From: Fremontodendron californicum
Taxonomy: Eukaryota; Streptophyta; Magnoliopsida; Malvales; Malvaceae
Reading direction: 5' to 3'
Length of the DNA: 64,000 bases
Assembly: GCA_030761205.1 (NCBI GenBank)
Contig: JAULJL010000033.1
Coordinates: 3,665,501 to 3,729,500 of the forward strand
Shown: positions 20,807-32,942 of the stretch, piece after piece
How positions within the stretch are numbered: the first letter of the stretch is position 1
Layout of the letters: each line of letters begins with the position of its first letter
The notes under the pieces: model-generated
Database searches by the model: none
Told to the model about the DNA's origin: nothing
What the model saw: the letters and a program-made list of their open reading frames with translations, nothing else
Made by a program: the position numbers and the translations under genes

Positions 20807-21166
20807 TTTTTTTTCGAGTGCCTGAAAGAGAATGAGTACATGGTGTAATATATAGAGGACTGAGTAGTGAATCAGACAAGAGTAATAATGTCGCCGAAAG
20901 TGTATTTGACCTGTCAGAAGAAAATGTTAACCTAACAAAAGATTTTTGCGTGATTTCAGGAAGAAAATCAAAAAGAGAAGAAAAATCAACCGTAAAAGAC
21001 AAAGAAAAAAAAAACGAGAATAATTACACAAATCGAACAACACGTAAATTAAACCGAAATGAAGTTATTGCAAATCAAACCAAAAGCTGAGAAGTTATTT
21101 ATTGTAGTTGTGATTGTGGCTCACATCTTCCTCTGGTTTTACGTCCAGAAACGGCTTAAACGCCTT

Positions 21167-21703
21167 CTATGAGTCGAGGATATGCTTCCCATCCAGTTTT
21201 CTTACAAGCTGGCAAACAGGGTCTTTTAACATCAGATTCCCAAGATGTTGCCATTCCCTTTGGAATTGCGGCCATAAATCAAGAATTTCTCTTTGTATGT
21301 CTCCACTAGGATGCGTCTCAAGAGAAAGTTGGATATTACCCAAATTCTCCTTACTCAGTCCATCCTTAATGAATTCAATTTTATCATCTCGATTAGAGGA
21401 CGGAATCCCAATAGAACGACATTTACCGTTACACGTCCATCGTGCACATTTGTGGCAGTTTGAACTCATGCGCTTTGCTCGTCGCTTCTTTGCAAAAGTG
21501 CTTCTACCTGTACCTGGAAAATGCAAAACAGGAAGATATTCATCTTCACGTACCTTGGCTACAATTATCCAACGTATGTCTTCAGGAATCCCTTTGTGCA
21601 TAAGCATTCTTAATCTTTCAAATCGAACTTGGTAAAGCTTCAGTAAAATATTTCGAGGAAAAGGAGGAAATCGTTTCTGCAATCTTGTGAGAATATCATC
21701 CAT
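21167..21703 (-). CDS. 178-aa basic Cys-rich protein (element C)
   Basis: The protein appears identical to the B copy: basic run FAKKRRAKRM, Cys cluster CHKCARWTCNGKC and C-terminal REWQHLGNLMLKDPVCQL. An in-frame upstream extension (to 21760) is low-complexity Phe/Ser sequence encoded by the pyrimidine tract, so the MDDIL start is preferred. AG of the acceptor-like site lies at 21705-21706. Confidence 0.55.
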   Translation of the reverse strand: MDDILTRLQKRFPPFPRNILLKLYQVRFERLRMLMHKGIPEDIRWIIVAKVREDEYLPVLHFPGTGRSTFAKKRRAKRMSSNCHKCARWTCNGKCRSIGIPSSNRDDKIEFIKDGLSKENLGNIQLSLETHPSGDIQREILDLWPQFQREWQHLGNLMLKDPVCQLVRKLDGKHILDS

Positions 21704-22158
21704 CCTGAAAAAAAAATGAAAAAAATTGAAAGAGAAATTGGAAGAGAAATTTATATACAATATCAGTTTTGTGGGTAGTTGATGGAACCGATTTAAATAA
21801 TCACGGAGTACCGTTATCCGCCGTTTAACCTGGGTTAAAAAAATTATATTTACATCCAGTTATTTTCAAAACAAGGATCAGAAATAAAAACAACATAAAA
21901 AGACTCAAAAACAAAACACTCTAAATAAAATCCTAAATTCTTCCCCCCACACATAATTCTTACATTGTCATTAATGTAATGCTATTAATCCCCCAATGCA
22001 AGAATTATATGTAAGAGAAAAGAACTATTAAACAAAAGAAAAGAAAAACAATAAAAGATAGAATGATGTAGAGTAAGGAATATGCAAATCTGATATAATA
22101 GATGCTCTCCATCCTTTTAGGTTGCCTCCCAAGAAGCACTTGAGTTAGTGTTTTGAAC

Positions 22159-23097
22159 CTAACCAACACCCCTTCTTGGCATTTTAGGCTTGTCAGGCTC
22201 ATACATGAAATTTCCCAAATTTATGCGTTTGAGAGGAAGCTTTCTTTGCACAACAGTGGATGCATTCTCCATTACAAGTATTATTCCATCATCCTTTGTG
22301 GTGCATATCTCATCGAGGAATGGAGCATATTTTGATACCTGTTGAATGACCTCCACAAACAAGTTGTTTAAGGTTTCCGGCATTTGTTGTTCATGTTCTT
22401 CCTCCTTGAACTTTGCAAATCTATTAGGAAAAGGTAGAGAAGAAACATTAGTAAAAAGTGAAACCTTAAACGTTACCTCAGGTGCCGAAATACTCTTATT
22501 TGGATCTTTGGCTTCATTATCCTCAAGAATAGAATCCATCTCTAATTTTGTTTCATCCTCATCTTGTTCCTCATTCTTCATGGTCACAATAGTAGCATTC
22601 TCCTTTGGGTTAACCATCGTTTGGGCTGGGAGTTCTTCAGATCTTTGTGCTACCCATCCCACCATACTACTAGCCAATTGGCTCATTTGCTTTTCCAAAC
22701 TCTGGATGCTTGCCCATGTTTCCTGTTGAAATTGCAAAGAATCAGTAACAAGAGAATAGACAAGATCTTCTAAAGAAGTACCTGAGTTTTGAGTCATATG
22801 TGGTGGTTGAAAAAGATCTGGTTCTTGAGACCATGATTCATTGAAGCTAGATCGATGAGTGTAATTGGCGTAAGGATCTATTTCTTGGTAATTTTTCGAG
22901 TAGCCATAATTAGTATGATCCCACCATCCCTCATGGTAAGTTTTTGAGTAATGATCATACTGTTGGTCTTGAAACCCTTGATGGCCTTGACATCCTCCCA
23001 TGGCCAATTGTTGAACTGGGGAGGTGAGATTGGCTTGTTGATTCTCCATGTTCATGTATGCCACCAACTCTTCAAGTGTTAGATTGCTTAATTCCAT
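22159..23097 (-). CDS. Gag-derived ORF, 312 aa (element C)
   Basis: Uninterrupted copy with the same blocks as in B. Visible differences include a THRSSF substitution and VTMKNEEQDED. It lies about 115 bp inside the PBS. Confidence 0.75.
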   Translation of the reverse strand: MELSNLTLEELVAYMNMENQQANLTSPVQQLAMGGCQGHQGFQDQQYDHYSKTYHEGWWDHTNYGYSKNYQEIDPYANYTHRSSFNESWSQEPDLFQPPHMTQNSGTSLEDLVYSLVTDSLQFQQETWASIQSLEKQMSQLASSMVGWVAQRSEELPAQTMVNPKENATIVTMKNEEQDEDETKLEMDSILEDNEAKDPNKSISAPEVTFKVSLFTNVSSLPFPNRFAKFKEEEHEQQMPETLNNLFVEVIQQVSKYAPFLDEICTTKDDGIILVMENASTVVQRKLPLKRINLGNFMYEPDKPKMPRRGVG

Positions 23098-23213
23098 CTT
23101 TTTTTTTTTTTTTTCAAACTTTTGAAAAGAAAAACATGTATGTACAAGAAAATAATACTAATTAGAACTGAAAATAAGAATAAACCAAGTAACAAATAAA
23201 CTAAAGAAAACAA

Positions 23214-23231
23214 TCCCCGGCAACGGCGCCA
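23214..23231 (-). other. Primer-binding site of element C
   Basis: Sense TGGCGCCGTTGCCGGGGA, tRNA-Asp type, intact. Confidence 0.85.
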
Positions 23232-23237
23232 AAAATT

Positions 23238-25019
23238 TGATGCACCCAAAAGAGTGTATCTTATTTAACCTTGCACTAAAAAGATCAATTGTAAGTATAA
23301 TGATTAGCAAGGGTCGAGTCCTCAGGGATTGGATTTTAATCTATGAGTTATTAGTTTATAACTTACGTTCAAAGAAAACAATAAAAGAAAAGGGGTTTTT
23401 GAAGCCAGATTTAAACTAAAGTAAATAATAAGAATAAGATGCAAGGCGGTATAACCAGCCAATAAAAATAAAACAAAGTTAATATACAAATTAGACGGTA
23501 TAACCAGCCAATAAAAATAAATATACTTTTAAAAATAAGCAAACTAGAAAAGTAAGAAAACAAGTAAGTAAGAAGAATCAAATATGAAAAATATGGTTAA
23601 GGTTTCATTCTCCACCACTAGACATCATTAAGAGTCAATTTCAGATCTATCAATATCAACCAACTATCAAAGTTAACAACCGTAGATAACAACAAGCTCT
23701 GTTATCCCAATCTTTCCTTAGTTTGTCGTTAAATAGAACAAGCTCTCTATTTAATCTCTAACCATTAAACAACCTAGAATAAGCTCTCTAAATTCAATTT
23801 AATGGCAGCTTTATGATGAGAAAGATAGGTTGATCTAAGCAACAAACACATAAGCTCGGATTGTTCAACTTAGGTTATGTTCCACTTTGCAATTATTGAA
23901 AACTTGACCATAATCATTAATCACAAATTGCCACTTATGAATAGAAAATCAAGACAATTACACGGATCAAGACTCCTAGACTAGCAATAGATAATTATCA
24001 AGATCTATCTAGTTGTACACCTAAATAAATCAAGACAACATCATGAACAATTCTTGTAGAAGAACATAAGCAACTTTGATAGAAAATTAATGATAGATAG
24101 AATCTGAAAATCAATCACAAAACATGTCTAGGGCTTTGAAATCACCCTTAACCAAATAGAAGTTTAGCCTAGCATAGGCATTGTAAACATAAACATAAAA
24201 TTAAAGAGAATCTAAGAAGGAAATAAAAGAAAGAAAGAAGAAGAAGAAAATAAAGAAAAAGAAAACTAGAGAAAAGAAAGAAGAAGAAAACTTAGAGAAT
24301 TTTATTACAATGGCTAATATCCTACCAATGTACAATATGATCCTCTACAATCATCCAAGGCCCTCTATTTATACACATTTTGGAGGGCTAAATGACAAGA
24401 GACAAGCTTTACAAATTTCAAAGGTAGGTATAATAGGTGGGTGCATTTTTCTAACAATTTTCGTCATATTGTATGACAATTTTGATCAGCCAATTTGATG
24501 GTCGCTTTTGTCAATATTGGAGGCCTGATCTGATCACATCGTCTTCTAGAAAAATGTTCCCCTGTAAGTTACTGATCCATAGCCGTTGGAATCAGCTCAT
24601 TTGCTGATGTGGATAAGAAGATATGGGCAAAATACGAAAACAGGTCAGCACAGACGTCATTGCACATCAGCCAACTTGATGGTCGATTTCGCTAGGGAAA
24701 ACGACTCCGTTTCAAGAAGTGTAAAACATGAAAAAGATAGATATGCCTCTTAACTTTGCACGGTTAAAATTTCAGCCTTATTGCTTCAGTGAAACTCCAG
24801 ATATAGCTGATATGGCAAAAGGTGTCAGAACTGGAACTGAACTGGATTTGCCCTTAATTCTAGTAATCTGAAATCACTCAAAGAAACTTGTGAAAAACAC
24901 CAAATTACATAAAAATATAAAAGATCATAAACACAATTAGACTAAACAATAATAACTCGTATTTGACACAAAACAATAATAAAACATAACTAAAAACTAT
25001 ATAATTATACGAGTTATCA
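23238..25019 (-). repeat. 5' LTR of element C (1,782 bp)
   Basis: TGATGCACCC...GAGTTATCA with one U3 repeat. It faces an inverted LTR at 25272-27142, giving a very large inverted repeat with a spacer of about 250 bp. Confidence 0.9.
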
Positions 25020-25256
25020 AAAGGATTAGGAGTAAATATTTTTAGTATATGTAGTTTATTTATATTTTAGTTTTTCAATGTTTGTGGGTATCGTTCTAGT
25101 AAACCCTCACGAGACTAAACTCGTCCACTAGGGACACCTAGGGGTTTAAAGGCTTGTGTCACATGCTAAGTGCCACCGTGATTTCCTACGAAAATGGATT
25201 GGATTAGATTTTCTTATTTTATTTTTATTTAGTCGTTGCTAGGGACTAGCAACAAT

Positions 25257-25271
25257 CTAAGTGTGGGGGCG
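25257..25271 (+). other. Polypurine tract of element D
   Basis: CTAAGTGTGGGGGCG directly before TGATAACTCG, with one T-to-C change from the standard tract. Confidence 0.85.
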
Positions 25272-27142
25272 TGATAACTCGTATAATTATATAGTTTTTA
25301 GTTATGTTTTATTATTGTTTTGTGTCAAATACGAGTTATTATTGCTTAGTCTAATTGTGTTTATGATCTTTTATATTTTTATGTAATTTGGTGTTTTTTC
25401 ACGAGTTTCTTTGAGTGATTTCAGATAACTAGGTTAAATCAAGAATTAAGGGCAAAGCTAGTTCAGTTCCAGTTCCGACACCTTTTGCCATATCAGCTAT
25501 ATCTGGAGTTTCACTGAAGCATTAAGGCTGAAATTTTTACAGTGCAAAGTTAAGAGGCATATATATCTTTTTCATGCTTTACACTTCTTGAAACGGAGTC
25601 GTTTTCCCTAGCGAAATCAACCATCAAGTTGGCTGATGTGCAATGATGTTTGTGCTGACAAGTTTTGGTATTTTGACCATATCTTCTGATCCACATCAGT
25701 AAATGAGCTGATTCCAACGGCTATGGATCACCGACTCATAGTGGCACATTTTTCTAGAAGACCATTTGATCAGATCAAGCCTCCAATATTGACAAAATCG
25801 ACCATCAAGCTGGCTGATCAAAATTGTCATACAATATGACGAAAATTGTTAGAAAAATGCACCCACCTGTTATACCTACCTTTGAAATTTATAAAGCTTG
25901 TCTCTTGTCATTTAGCTCTCCAAAATGTGTATAAATAGAGGGCCTTGGATGATTGTAAGAGATATTGTACATTGGTAGGATATTAGCCATTGTAATAAAA
26001 TTCTCTAAGTTTTCTTCTTCTTTCTTTTCTCTAGTTTTCTTTTTCTTTATTTTCTTCTTCTTCTTTCTTTCTTTTATTTCCTTCTTAGATTCTCTTTAAT
26101 TTTATGTTTATGTTTACAATGCCTATGCTAGGCTAAACTTCTATTTGGTTAAGGGTGATTTCAAAGCCCTAGACATGTTTTGTGATTGATTTTCAGATTC
26201 TATCTATCATTAATTTTCTATCAAAGTTGCTTATGTTCTTCTACAAGAATTGTTCATGATGTTGTCTTGATTCATTTAGGTGTACAACTAGATAGATCTT
26301 GATAATTATCTATTGCTAGTCTAGGAGTCTTGATCCGTGTAATTGTCTTGATTTCCTATTCATAAGTGGCAATTTGTGATTAATGATTATGGTCAAGTTT
26401 TCAATAATTGCAAAGTGGAACATAACCTAAGTTGAACAATCCGAGCTTATGTGTTTGTTGCTTAGATCAACCTATCTTTCTCATCATAAAGCTGCCATTA
26501 AATTGAATTTAGAGAGCTTATTCTAGGTTGTTTAATGGCTTGAGATTAAATAGAGAGCTTGTTCTATTTAACGACAAACTAAGGAAAGATTGGGATAACA
26601 GAGCTTGTTGTTATCTACGGTTGTTAACTTTGATAGTTGGTTGATATTGATAGATCTGAAATTGATTCTTAATGATTTCTAGTGGTGGAGAATGAAACCT
26701 TAACCATATTTTTCATATTTGATTCTTCTTACTTACTTGTTTTCTTACTTTTCTAGTTTGCTTATTTTTAAAAGTATATTTATTTTTATTGGCTGGTTAT
26801 ACCGCCTAATTTGTATATTAACTTTGTTTTATTTTTATTGGCTGGTTATACCACCTAATTTAGTATATATATTTTTATTGGCTGGTTATACCGCCTAATT
26901 TAGTATATATATTTTTATTGGCTGGTTATACCGCCTTGCATCTTATTCTTATTATTTACTTTAGTTTAAATCTGGCTTCAAAAACCCCTTTTCTTTTATT
27001 GTTTTCTTTGAACGTAAGTTATAAACTAATAACTCATAGATTAAAACCCAATCCCTGAGGACTCGACCCTTGCTAATCATTATACTTACAATTGATCTTT
27101 TTAGTGCAAGGTTAAATAAGATACACTCTTTTGGGTGCATCA
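25272..27142 (+). repeat. 3' LTR of element D (1,871 bp)
   Basis: TGATAACTCG...GGTGCATCA. TATA box TATAAATA at 25930-25937, followed by GAGGGCC. It has four minisatellite units near 26790-26935. U3 has one repeat, with several substitutions. Confidence 0.9.
25930..25937 (+). promoter_or_regulatory. LTR TATA box of element D
   Basis: TATAAATA followed by GAGGGCC, about 658 bp into the LTR. It is the plus-strand example of the conserved LTR core promoter. Confidence 0.75.
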
Positions 27143-27383
27143 TCCACCTTTTCTTAGTAGATTTGCAAAGTTCAAGGAGGAAGAACATGAACAACACATG
27201 CCGGAAACCTTAAACAACTTGTTTGTGGATGCCATTCAACAAGTATCAAAATATGCTCCATTCCTCGATGATCAATCCACCACAAAGGATGATGAAATAA
27301 TACTTGTAATGGAGAATGCATCCACTGTTGTGCAAAGAAAGCTTCCTATCAAACGCATAAATTTGGGAAAGTTTCTTGTATGA
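27143..27383 (+). pseudogene. Gag-derived ORF fragment (element K)
   Basis: The C-terminal quarter of the 312-aa gag-derived protein, from the PFLSRFAKFKEEE block to RKLPIKRINLGKFLV, then TGA. The N-terminal part is absent because the D LTR lies directly upstream. After the stop, sequence related to the gag end (GTTGGTTAGGTTG) continues. It is a truncated remnant. Confidence 0.8.
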
Positions 27384-28954
27384 TCTTGCAAATCCTAAAC
27401 AGCCAAGAATTGGTGTTGGTTAGGTTGGACAACTTAACTCAAGTACTGATTGGGAAGGCAGCCCAATTACTAAAGAAATTACGAACCTGCCATACTCAGA
27501 TTTGCTTTCTTTTCCTTTTTCTTTTATTTCTTTTATTGTTTTTCTTTATTTATTTTTATGTTTATTTGTTAATTATTTGTTTCGTATTTTAGGATTATTT
27601 AGGTTGCATGAATTTGTTTTGTTTTGAGTATTAGTTATTTCTATTCTTATGTTATTAGTTCTTTTCTCCTACACATGATTCTTTCATTTGGGTTAATAGC
27701 ATTACATTGAGGACAACGTAAGAATTAAGTGTGGGGGGAGGATTTAGGATTTCTTTTATTTTTGGCTATTATTTTTTTATGAGTCTTTAATATAATTATA
27801 ATTATTATTATTTTTAGTGTGTTTTAGTTCCTTTTTAATACAATGATGACATATGAATTGCATAGGTCTAAACTGGTTATTAGTGAGAAGATTTTCATGA
27901 GAATTGAACTTGATGTCATTTTTTGAGCCAATGTTAATATGATATGTTGATTGAGAAAGAAGCATGTTTAGACTTAAATCTGACTTGTATAATCATCCTT
28001 GTGAGTTTTTTAGCCTATATGATTGATGCATTATACATATCAATCTGTTTTCTTTCTTGAGTGTTCTTATGATTACATGTTTCTTTAGAACTTGCTTTAA
28101 ACCTTTTTGAGACTATATTGATGCATGTAACAACATGAAAATGATAGAGGCATTAGAATTATAACCAGGGCCAAACAGCCATTCCTTATTGATGTTCCAA
28201 GAGAACATCCCCTTAGTGAACCAATTTGAGCCTACATTGAATAAGCTATTTCTTTGGTAACCATATCCTACACCTAGCCTAAATACATTTATATCTTTTC
28301 CCTTGTTTTAAAGATGACAAGAATGCTTGAGACATATTGCAAAAACAAGAGATATTTTTTGAAAATTTGCGTTAGAACAAACGATAAGTGTGGGGGGGGA
28401 GAGAGGCAAAAGTCAAGAGAAAAAGAAAAGGGAACATTGTAAAAATACATTCCCATAAAAAAATGAAAAAAAAATTGAATCATCTCTTGAACTTCTAGTT
28501 AAAGTAAAGAAAAAGATGTTACAAAGTTGGTTAGAATGAAGCAAAGGCTCAACATGAATATTTAGCCTATGTGATTATGTACTTCTAAAGAATATTGAGA
28601 AAGTTTTATTTGCAAAATCTTATTTTGTCTCTAAATTCTATGAAGTCTTTGGAACGTTTGTGATATCTTTTCCTTTTTATTCTTTAACCATATTATTACC
28701 CCTTGGCCCCATTACAACCTTGATTAAAGACCTCTTGATTTATGAAGTTGCATGATCTAAATAGTGGAGAATAGGTGGACAAGCAAGCATATAGTAGAAC
28801 TGCTTTCATGAGATTGATTGAGTGTAAACACTTTACCACTACTTTAAAGAGTGAAAATCATGAGAGTATCCCATGTGAGAAGTTGAGATTAAGTTTGAAT
28901 ATGCACTATTTTGATTGAAATATGTTATGTTAATATTGGCTTAACTCAAACAAT
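27384..28954 (+). other. Non-coding 3' region of element K, first part
   Basis: Plus-sense counterpart of 2714-4535 with AAGTGTGGGGGGAGG at about 27730-27744. It runs straight from gag to the 3' region without accessory genes, as in A. It is interrupted at 28954 by a solo LTR and resumes at 30444-30786. No ORF is supported. Confidence 0.7.
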
Positions 28955-30438
28955 TGATGCACTCAAAAGAGTATATCTTATTTAACCTTGCAGTAAAAAG
29001 ATCAATTGTAGAGTATAGTGATTAGCAAGGGTCGAGTCCTCAGGGATTGGGTTTTAGTTTATAAGTTTATAGCTTATCACTTAAAAACAAGTAAACAGAT
29101 GTAAAGGGGATTTTGAAATCAGATTTAAACTAAAGTTAACAATAAGAATAAGATGCAAGTAAGAAATAAGAAATCAAATATGAGAGAAATATGGTTAAGG
29201 TTTCATTCTCCACCACTAGACATCATTAAGAATCAATTTCAAATCTATCAATATCAACCAACTATCAAAGTTAACAACCGTAGATAACAACAAGCTCTGT
29301 TACCCCAATCTTTCCTTAGTTTGTCGTTAAATAGAACAAGCTCTCTATTTAATCTCTAACTATCAAACAACCTAGAATAAGCTCTCTAAGTTCAATTTAA
29401 TAGCAGCTTTATGATGAGAAAGATAGGCTGATCTAAGCAACAAACACATAAGCTCGGATTGTTCGACTTAGGTTATGTTCCACTTTGCAATTATTGAAAA
29501 CTTGACCATAATCATTAATCACAAATTGCCACTTATGAATAGGAAATCAAGACAATTACACGGATCAAGACTCCTAAACTAGCAATAGATAATTATCAAG
29601 ATCTATCTAGTTGTACACCTAAATAAATCAAGACAAAATCATAAACAATTCTTGTAGAAGAACATAAGCAACTTTGATAGAAAATTAATGATAGATAGAA
29701 TCTGAAAATAAATTACAAAACATGTCTAGGGCTTTGAAATCACCCTTAACCAAATAGAAGTTTAGCCTAGCATAGGCATAGATAATATATACATAAAACT
29801 AAAAAGAAAAATAAAAGAATGGAGAAGAAGAAAAAGAAAAAAGAAGAAGAATGATGATCCTTTGAGTCTCCTCAAAAGATGTCTAGTTTGTGGCTCAAAA
29901 GATGGTATTTATAGAGCTTTAAAACCCTGAGAATAAGTCCTTGCCGCACAAGTAGGCCTGGAGGTGCAAAAATCACGTTTTTGCCTTTTTTTTTTTTTTC
30001 AGATTTGCGATTAGGGTTTTTCTGGCCGCAGGATTCTTTAGAGAGATCTTCTAGCACTATTATGAATGCCCATTTCTTATCCGATTTGGGTCCATAATAT
30101 ATCGTTTGAAAGATAATCAAGTCAGCTTCAAAAGTCAAGAAGGAAGTTTCTTCAAATAAAGAATCAAACATCATGTTTTCCTTACAACAAGCTCCAGAGG
30201 TCAAATCTGCCTTATTGCTTTTCAACCAGAAATTGATATTTTTGACTCCCAAATCTTCTTCCATCTTGTAATTATGATTTTGTAAGCTGTTTACCATCAT
30301 TATTGAAATATTTTGACTTCATTCTCCTTATTGTACCTAAAATTCAAAAACATAATATAAGTAAACAAGATAAAGATCGAAAACATAACAAAAACTAAAG
30401 GTAGAAAGGCATAAAATGTATATTTTATGAGCTTATCA
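28955..30438 (-). mobile_element. Family-2 solo LTR (1,484 bp), target duplication ACAAT
   Basis: Starts TGATGCACTC and ends GAGCTTATCA on the plus strand, flanked by ACAAT at 28950-28954 and 30439-30443. It resembles family 1 over its first few hundred bases and then diverges. A minus-strand TATAAATA lies near 29908-29915. A 142-aa frame (29872-30300) spans the U3/R region and is not supported as a gene. The absence of an interior suggests LTR-LTR recombination. Confidence 0.9.
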
Positions 30439-30443
30439 ACAAT

Positions 30444-30786
30444 TTACATTCAAGCATGATTTTTTGTGAAATTCTTTGAGCTATTGATTAGTTTATGTCG
30501 ACTTGTTCAAAGATTGTCTCTAATTTATATTGAAAGGATTAGGAGTAAATATTTTTAGTATATGTAGTTTATTTATATTTTAGTTTTTCAATGTTTGTGG
30601 GTATCGTTCTAGTAAACCCTCATGAGACTAAACTCGTCCACTAAGGACACCTAGGGGTTTAAAGGCTTGTGTCACATGCTAAGTGCCATCGTGATTTCCT
30701 ACGAAAGTGGATTAGATTAGATTTTCTTATTTTATTTTTATTTTGTTTTGCTCGAGGACTAGCAAAAAGCTAAGTGTGGGGGTATT
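30444..30786 (+). other. 3' region and PPT of element K
   Basis: Resumes the sequence broken at 28954 and ends with GCTAAGTGTGGGGGTATT, the PPT that precedes a family-2 LTR. K therefore combines gag-like sequence of the family-1 type with a family-2 LTR. Confidence 0.75.
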
Positions 30787-31724
30787 TGATAAGCTCATAA
30801 AATATACATTTTACGCCTTTCTACCTTTAGTTTTTGTTATGTTTTCGATTTTTATCTTGTTTACTTATAATATATTTTTGAATTTTAGGTACAATAAGAA
30901 TAATGAAGTCAAAAGATGTCAATAATGATAGTAAAGAGCTTACAAAATCATAATCACAAGATGGAAGAAGACTTGGGAGTCAAAAATATCAATTTCTGGT
31001 TGAAAAGCAATCAGGCAGATTGACCTCCAGAGCTTGTTATAAGGAAAACATGATGATAGACTCTTTATTTGAAGAAACTTCCTTCTTGACTTTTGAAGTT
31101 GACTTGAATATCTTTTCCAACGATATATTATGGGCCCAAATCGGATAAGAAATAGGCATTCAAAATGGCGCTAGAAGATCTCCCTAAAGAACCCTACGGC
31201 CAGAAAAACCCTAATCGCAAATCTGAAAAAAAAAAAAGGCAAAAACGTGATTTTTGCATCTCCAAGCTTACTTGTGCGGCAAGGACTTATTGTCAGGGTT
31301 TGAAAGCTCTATAAATACCATCTTTTGAGCCACAAACTAGACATCTTTTGAGGAGACTCAAGGATCATCATTATTCTTCTTCTTCTCCATTATTTTATTT
31401 TTATTTTTCTTTTTAGTTTTATGTATATATTATCTATGCCTATGCTAGGCTAAACTTTTATTTGGTTAAGGGTGATTTCAAAGCCCTAGACATGTTATGT
31501 AATTAATTTTCAGAATCTATCTATCATTGTTTTCTATCAAAGTTGCTTATGTTCTTCCATTAAAATTGTTCATGATGATGTTTTGAGTTGTTTAGGTGGC
31601 CAACTAGATAAATCTTGATAATTGTCTAATGCTAGTTTAGGAGTCTTTATCCGTGTAATTGTCTTGATTTCCTATTCATAAGTGGCAATTTGTGATTAAT
31701 GATTTGTTCATGATGATGTTTTGA
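30787..31724 (+). repeat. Family-2 LTR, truncated (element K 3' LTR)
   Basis: Starts TGATAAGCTCATAAAATATAC and carries TATAAATA near 31310. It breaks off in an ATGATGATGTTTTG stretch and then continues into a repeat of the K 3' region. Confidence 0.8.
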
Positions 31725-32942
31725 AAGGATTAGGAGTAAATATTTTTAGTATATGTAGTTTATTTATATTTTAGTTTTTCAATGTTTGTGGGTATCGTTC
31801 TAGTAAACCCTCATGAGACTAAACTCGTCCACTAGGGACACCTAGGGGTTTAAAGGCTTGTGTCACATGCTAAGTGCCACCGTGATTTCCTACAAAAGTG
31901 GATTAGATTAGATTTTCTTATTTTATTTTTATTTTGTTTTGCTCGAGGACTAGCAAAAAGCTAAGTGTGGGGGTATTTGATAAGCTCATAAAATATACAT
32001 TTAATGCCTTTCTACCTTTAGTTTTTGTTACATTTTCGATCTTTATATTGTTTACTTATATTATGTTTTTGAATTTTAGGTTCAATAAGGAGAATGAAGT
32101 CAAAAGATGTCAATTGATGTAAACCCTAGGGGTTAAACCCTTTGAACCCACTAACAAATTGAAATACCTAACCCAGAAAAGCCAAGATTCAGGCAAAGAA
32201 AACTTAAACCCTTAGAAAGCCTGTTTCAAAGAACCTAGATTAAACATGTAAGCTAGACCCTAAGAACTCTCGTTTCAAGAACCTAAGTTTGATAGGTTGA
32301 ACGCCACAAAGAAAGAATTCTTTGATAAGTTCCTAAGTTCTGTCAAGAACTAAAAAGAGTGAAACACTCACTTTGAATAAATTCAAACTCAATTGATCAA
32401 AAGATAATTGAAGTAGGCGGCTAAGACATATATTTATAGCCTCCCTACAATAACCCTAATCTACTAAGTTATAATATGCAAAATATGGGCTGAACATGCT
32501 CAAGCCTAAACCTAAATAATTAAAAGATGTCCATGTTACATAATATAGGCCCAAATGCCTAAGTAATTATAAGAATTAAAATAAGCCCTCTTAATGTGCC
32601 ACCTTGTGTTCTTGAATCACATGGACCAAACTTGGATGCAAGCCCATCTTGCATGTTGAAGCCTTTCCTGAATAACTTGCAACATGGCCCAAGTGAATTC
32701 CACCCATTCTTGCCATGTTTCCTAGATCTTCTTGGATCTTGGCCCATATAGAAATTGCCATGGGATTGAGCCATCTTGGATCCTATCATCAATAATGATG
32801 GTAAAGAGCTAACAAAATCATAATCACAAGATGGAAGAAGACTTTGCAGATTTGACCTCCGGAGCTTGTTGTAAGGAAAACATGATGCTAGATTCTTTAT
32901 TTGAAGAAACTTCCTCTTGACTTTTGAAGTTGACTTGATTAT
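31725..32942 (+). repeat. Tandem copy (1,191-bp offset) of K 3' region, PPT and start of family-2 LTR
   Basis: AAAGGATTAGGAG at 31725 repeats 30534. The PPT and TGATAAGCTC recur at 31978, exactly 1,191 bp after 30787. The second LTR copy is broken by a 674-bp insertion (32115-32788) and ends at 32942, where a family-1 LTR begins. Confidence 0.8.
32115..32788 (-). mobile_element. Family-3 solo LTR (674 bp), target duplication TCAAT
   Basis: Ends TGATGTAAACC...GATCCTATCA, flanked by TCAAT at 32110-32114 and 32789-32793. The uninterrupted target is visible in the paralogue at about 30917-30922. A minus-strand TATAAATA near 32432-32439 suggests minus orientation. The sequence is unrelated to families 1 and 2 apart from its TGAT/ATCA ends. 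Confidence 0.8.

Larger units (their letters stand above)
16283..25019 (-). mobile_element. Element C: pol-less, with Cys-rich and LOG genes
   Basis: Minus-strand element with LTRs 16283-18018 and 23238-25019. Its interior nearly duplicates B at an offset of 6,955-6,957 bp. It carries PBS (23214-23231), gag-like ORF, Cys-rich gene, LOG gene, 3' non-coding region and PPT. The right flank starts AAAGG; the matching left flank is lost because B and C share an LTR. Confidence 0.85.
25020..27142 (+). mobile_element. Element D: 3' end of a plus-strand family-1 element
   Basis: Plus-sense 3' non-coding sequence (25020-25256, with the ATCGTTCTAGTAAACCC block), then PPT (25257-25271) and a complete LTR. 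The upstream interior is missing because element C lies there. The right flank is gag sequence of K starting TCCAC. Confidence 0.8.

Noticed and set aside
29872..30300. 142-aa frame in the family-2 solo LTR
   Set aside because: Lies across the LTR promoter/leader region, is disrupted in the paralogous LTR at 30787-31724, and shows no domain.
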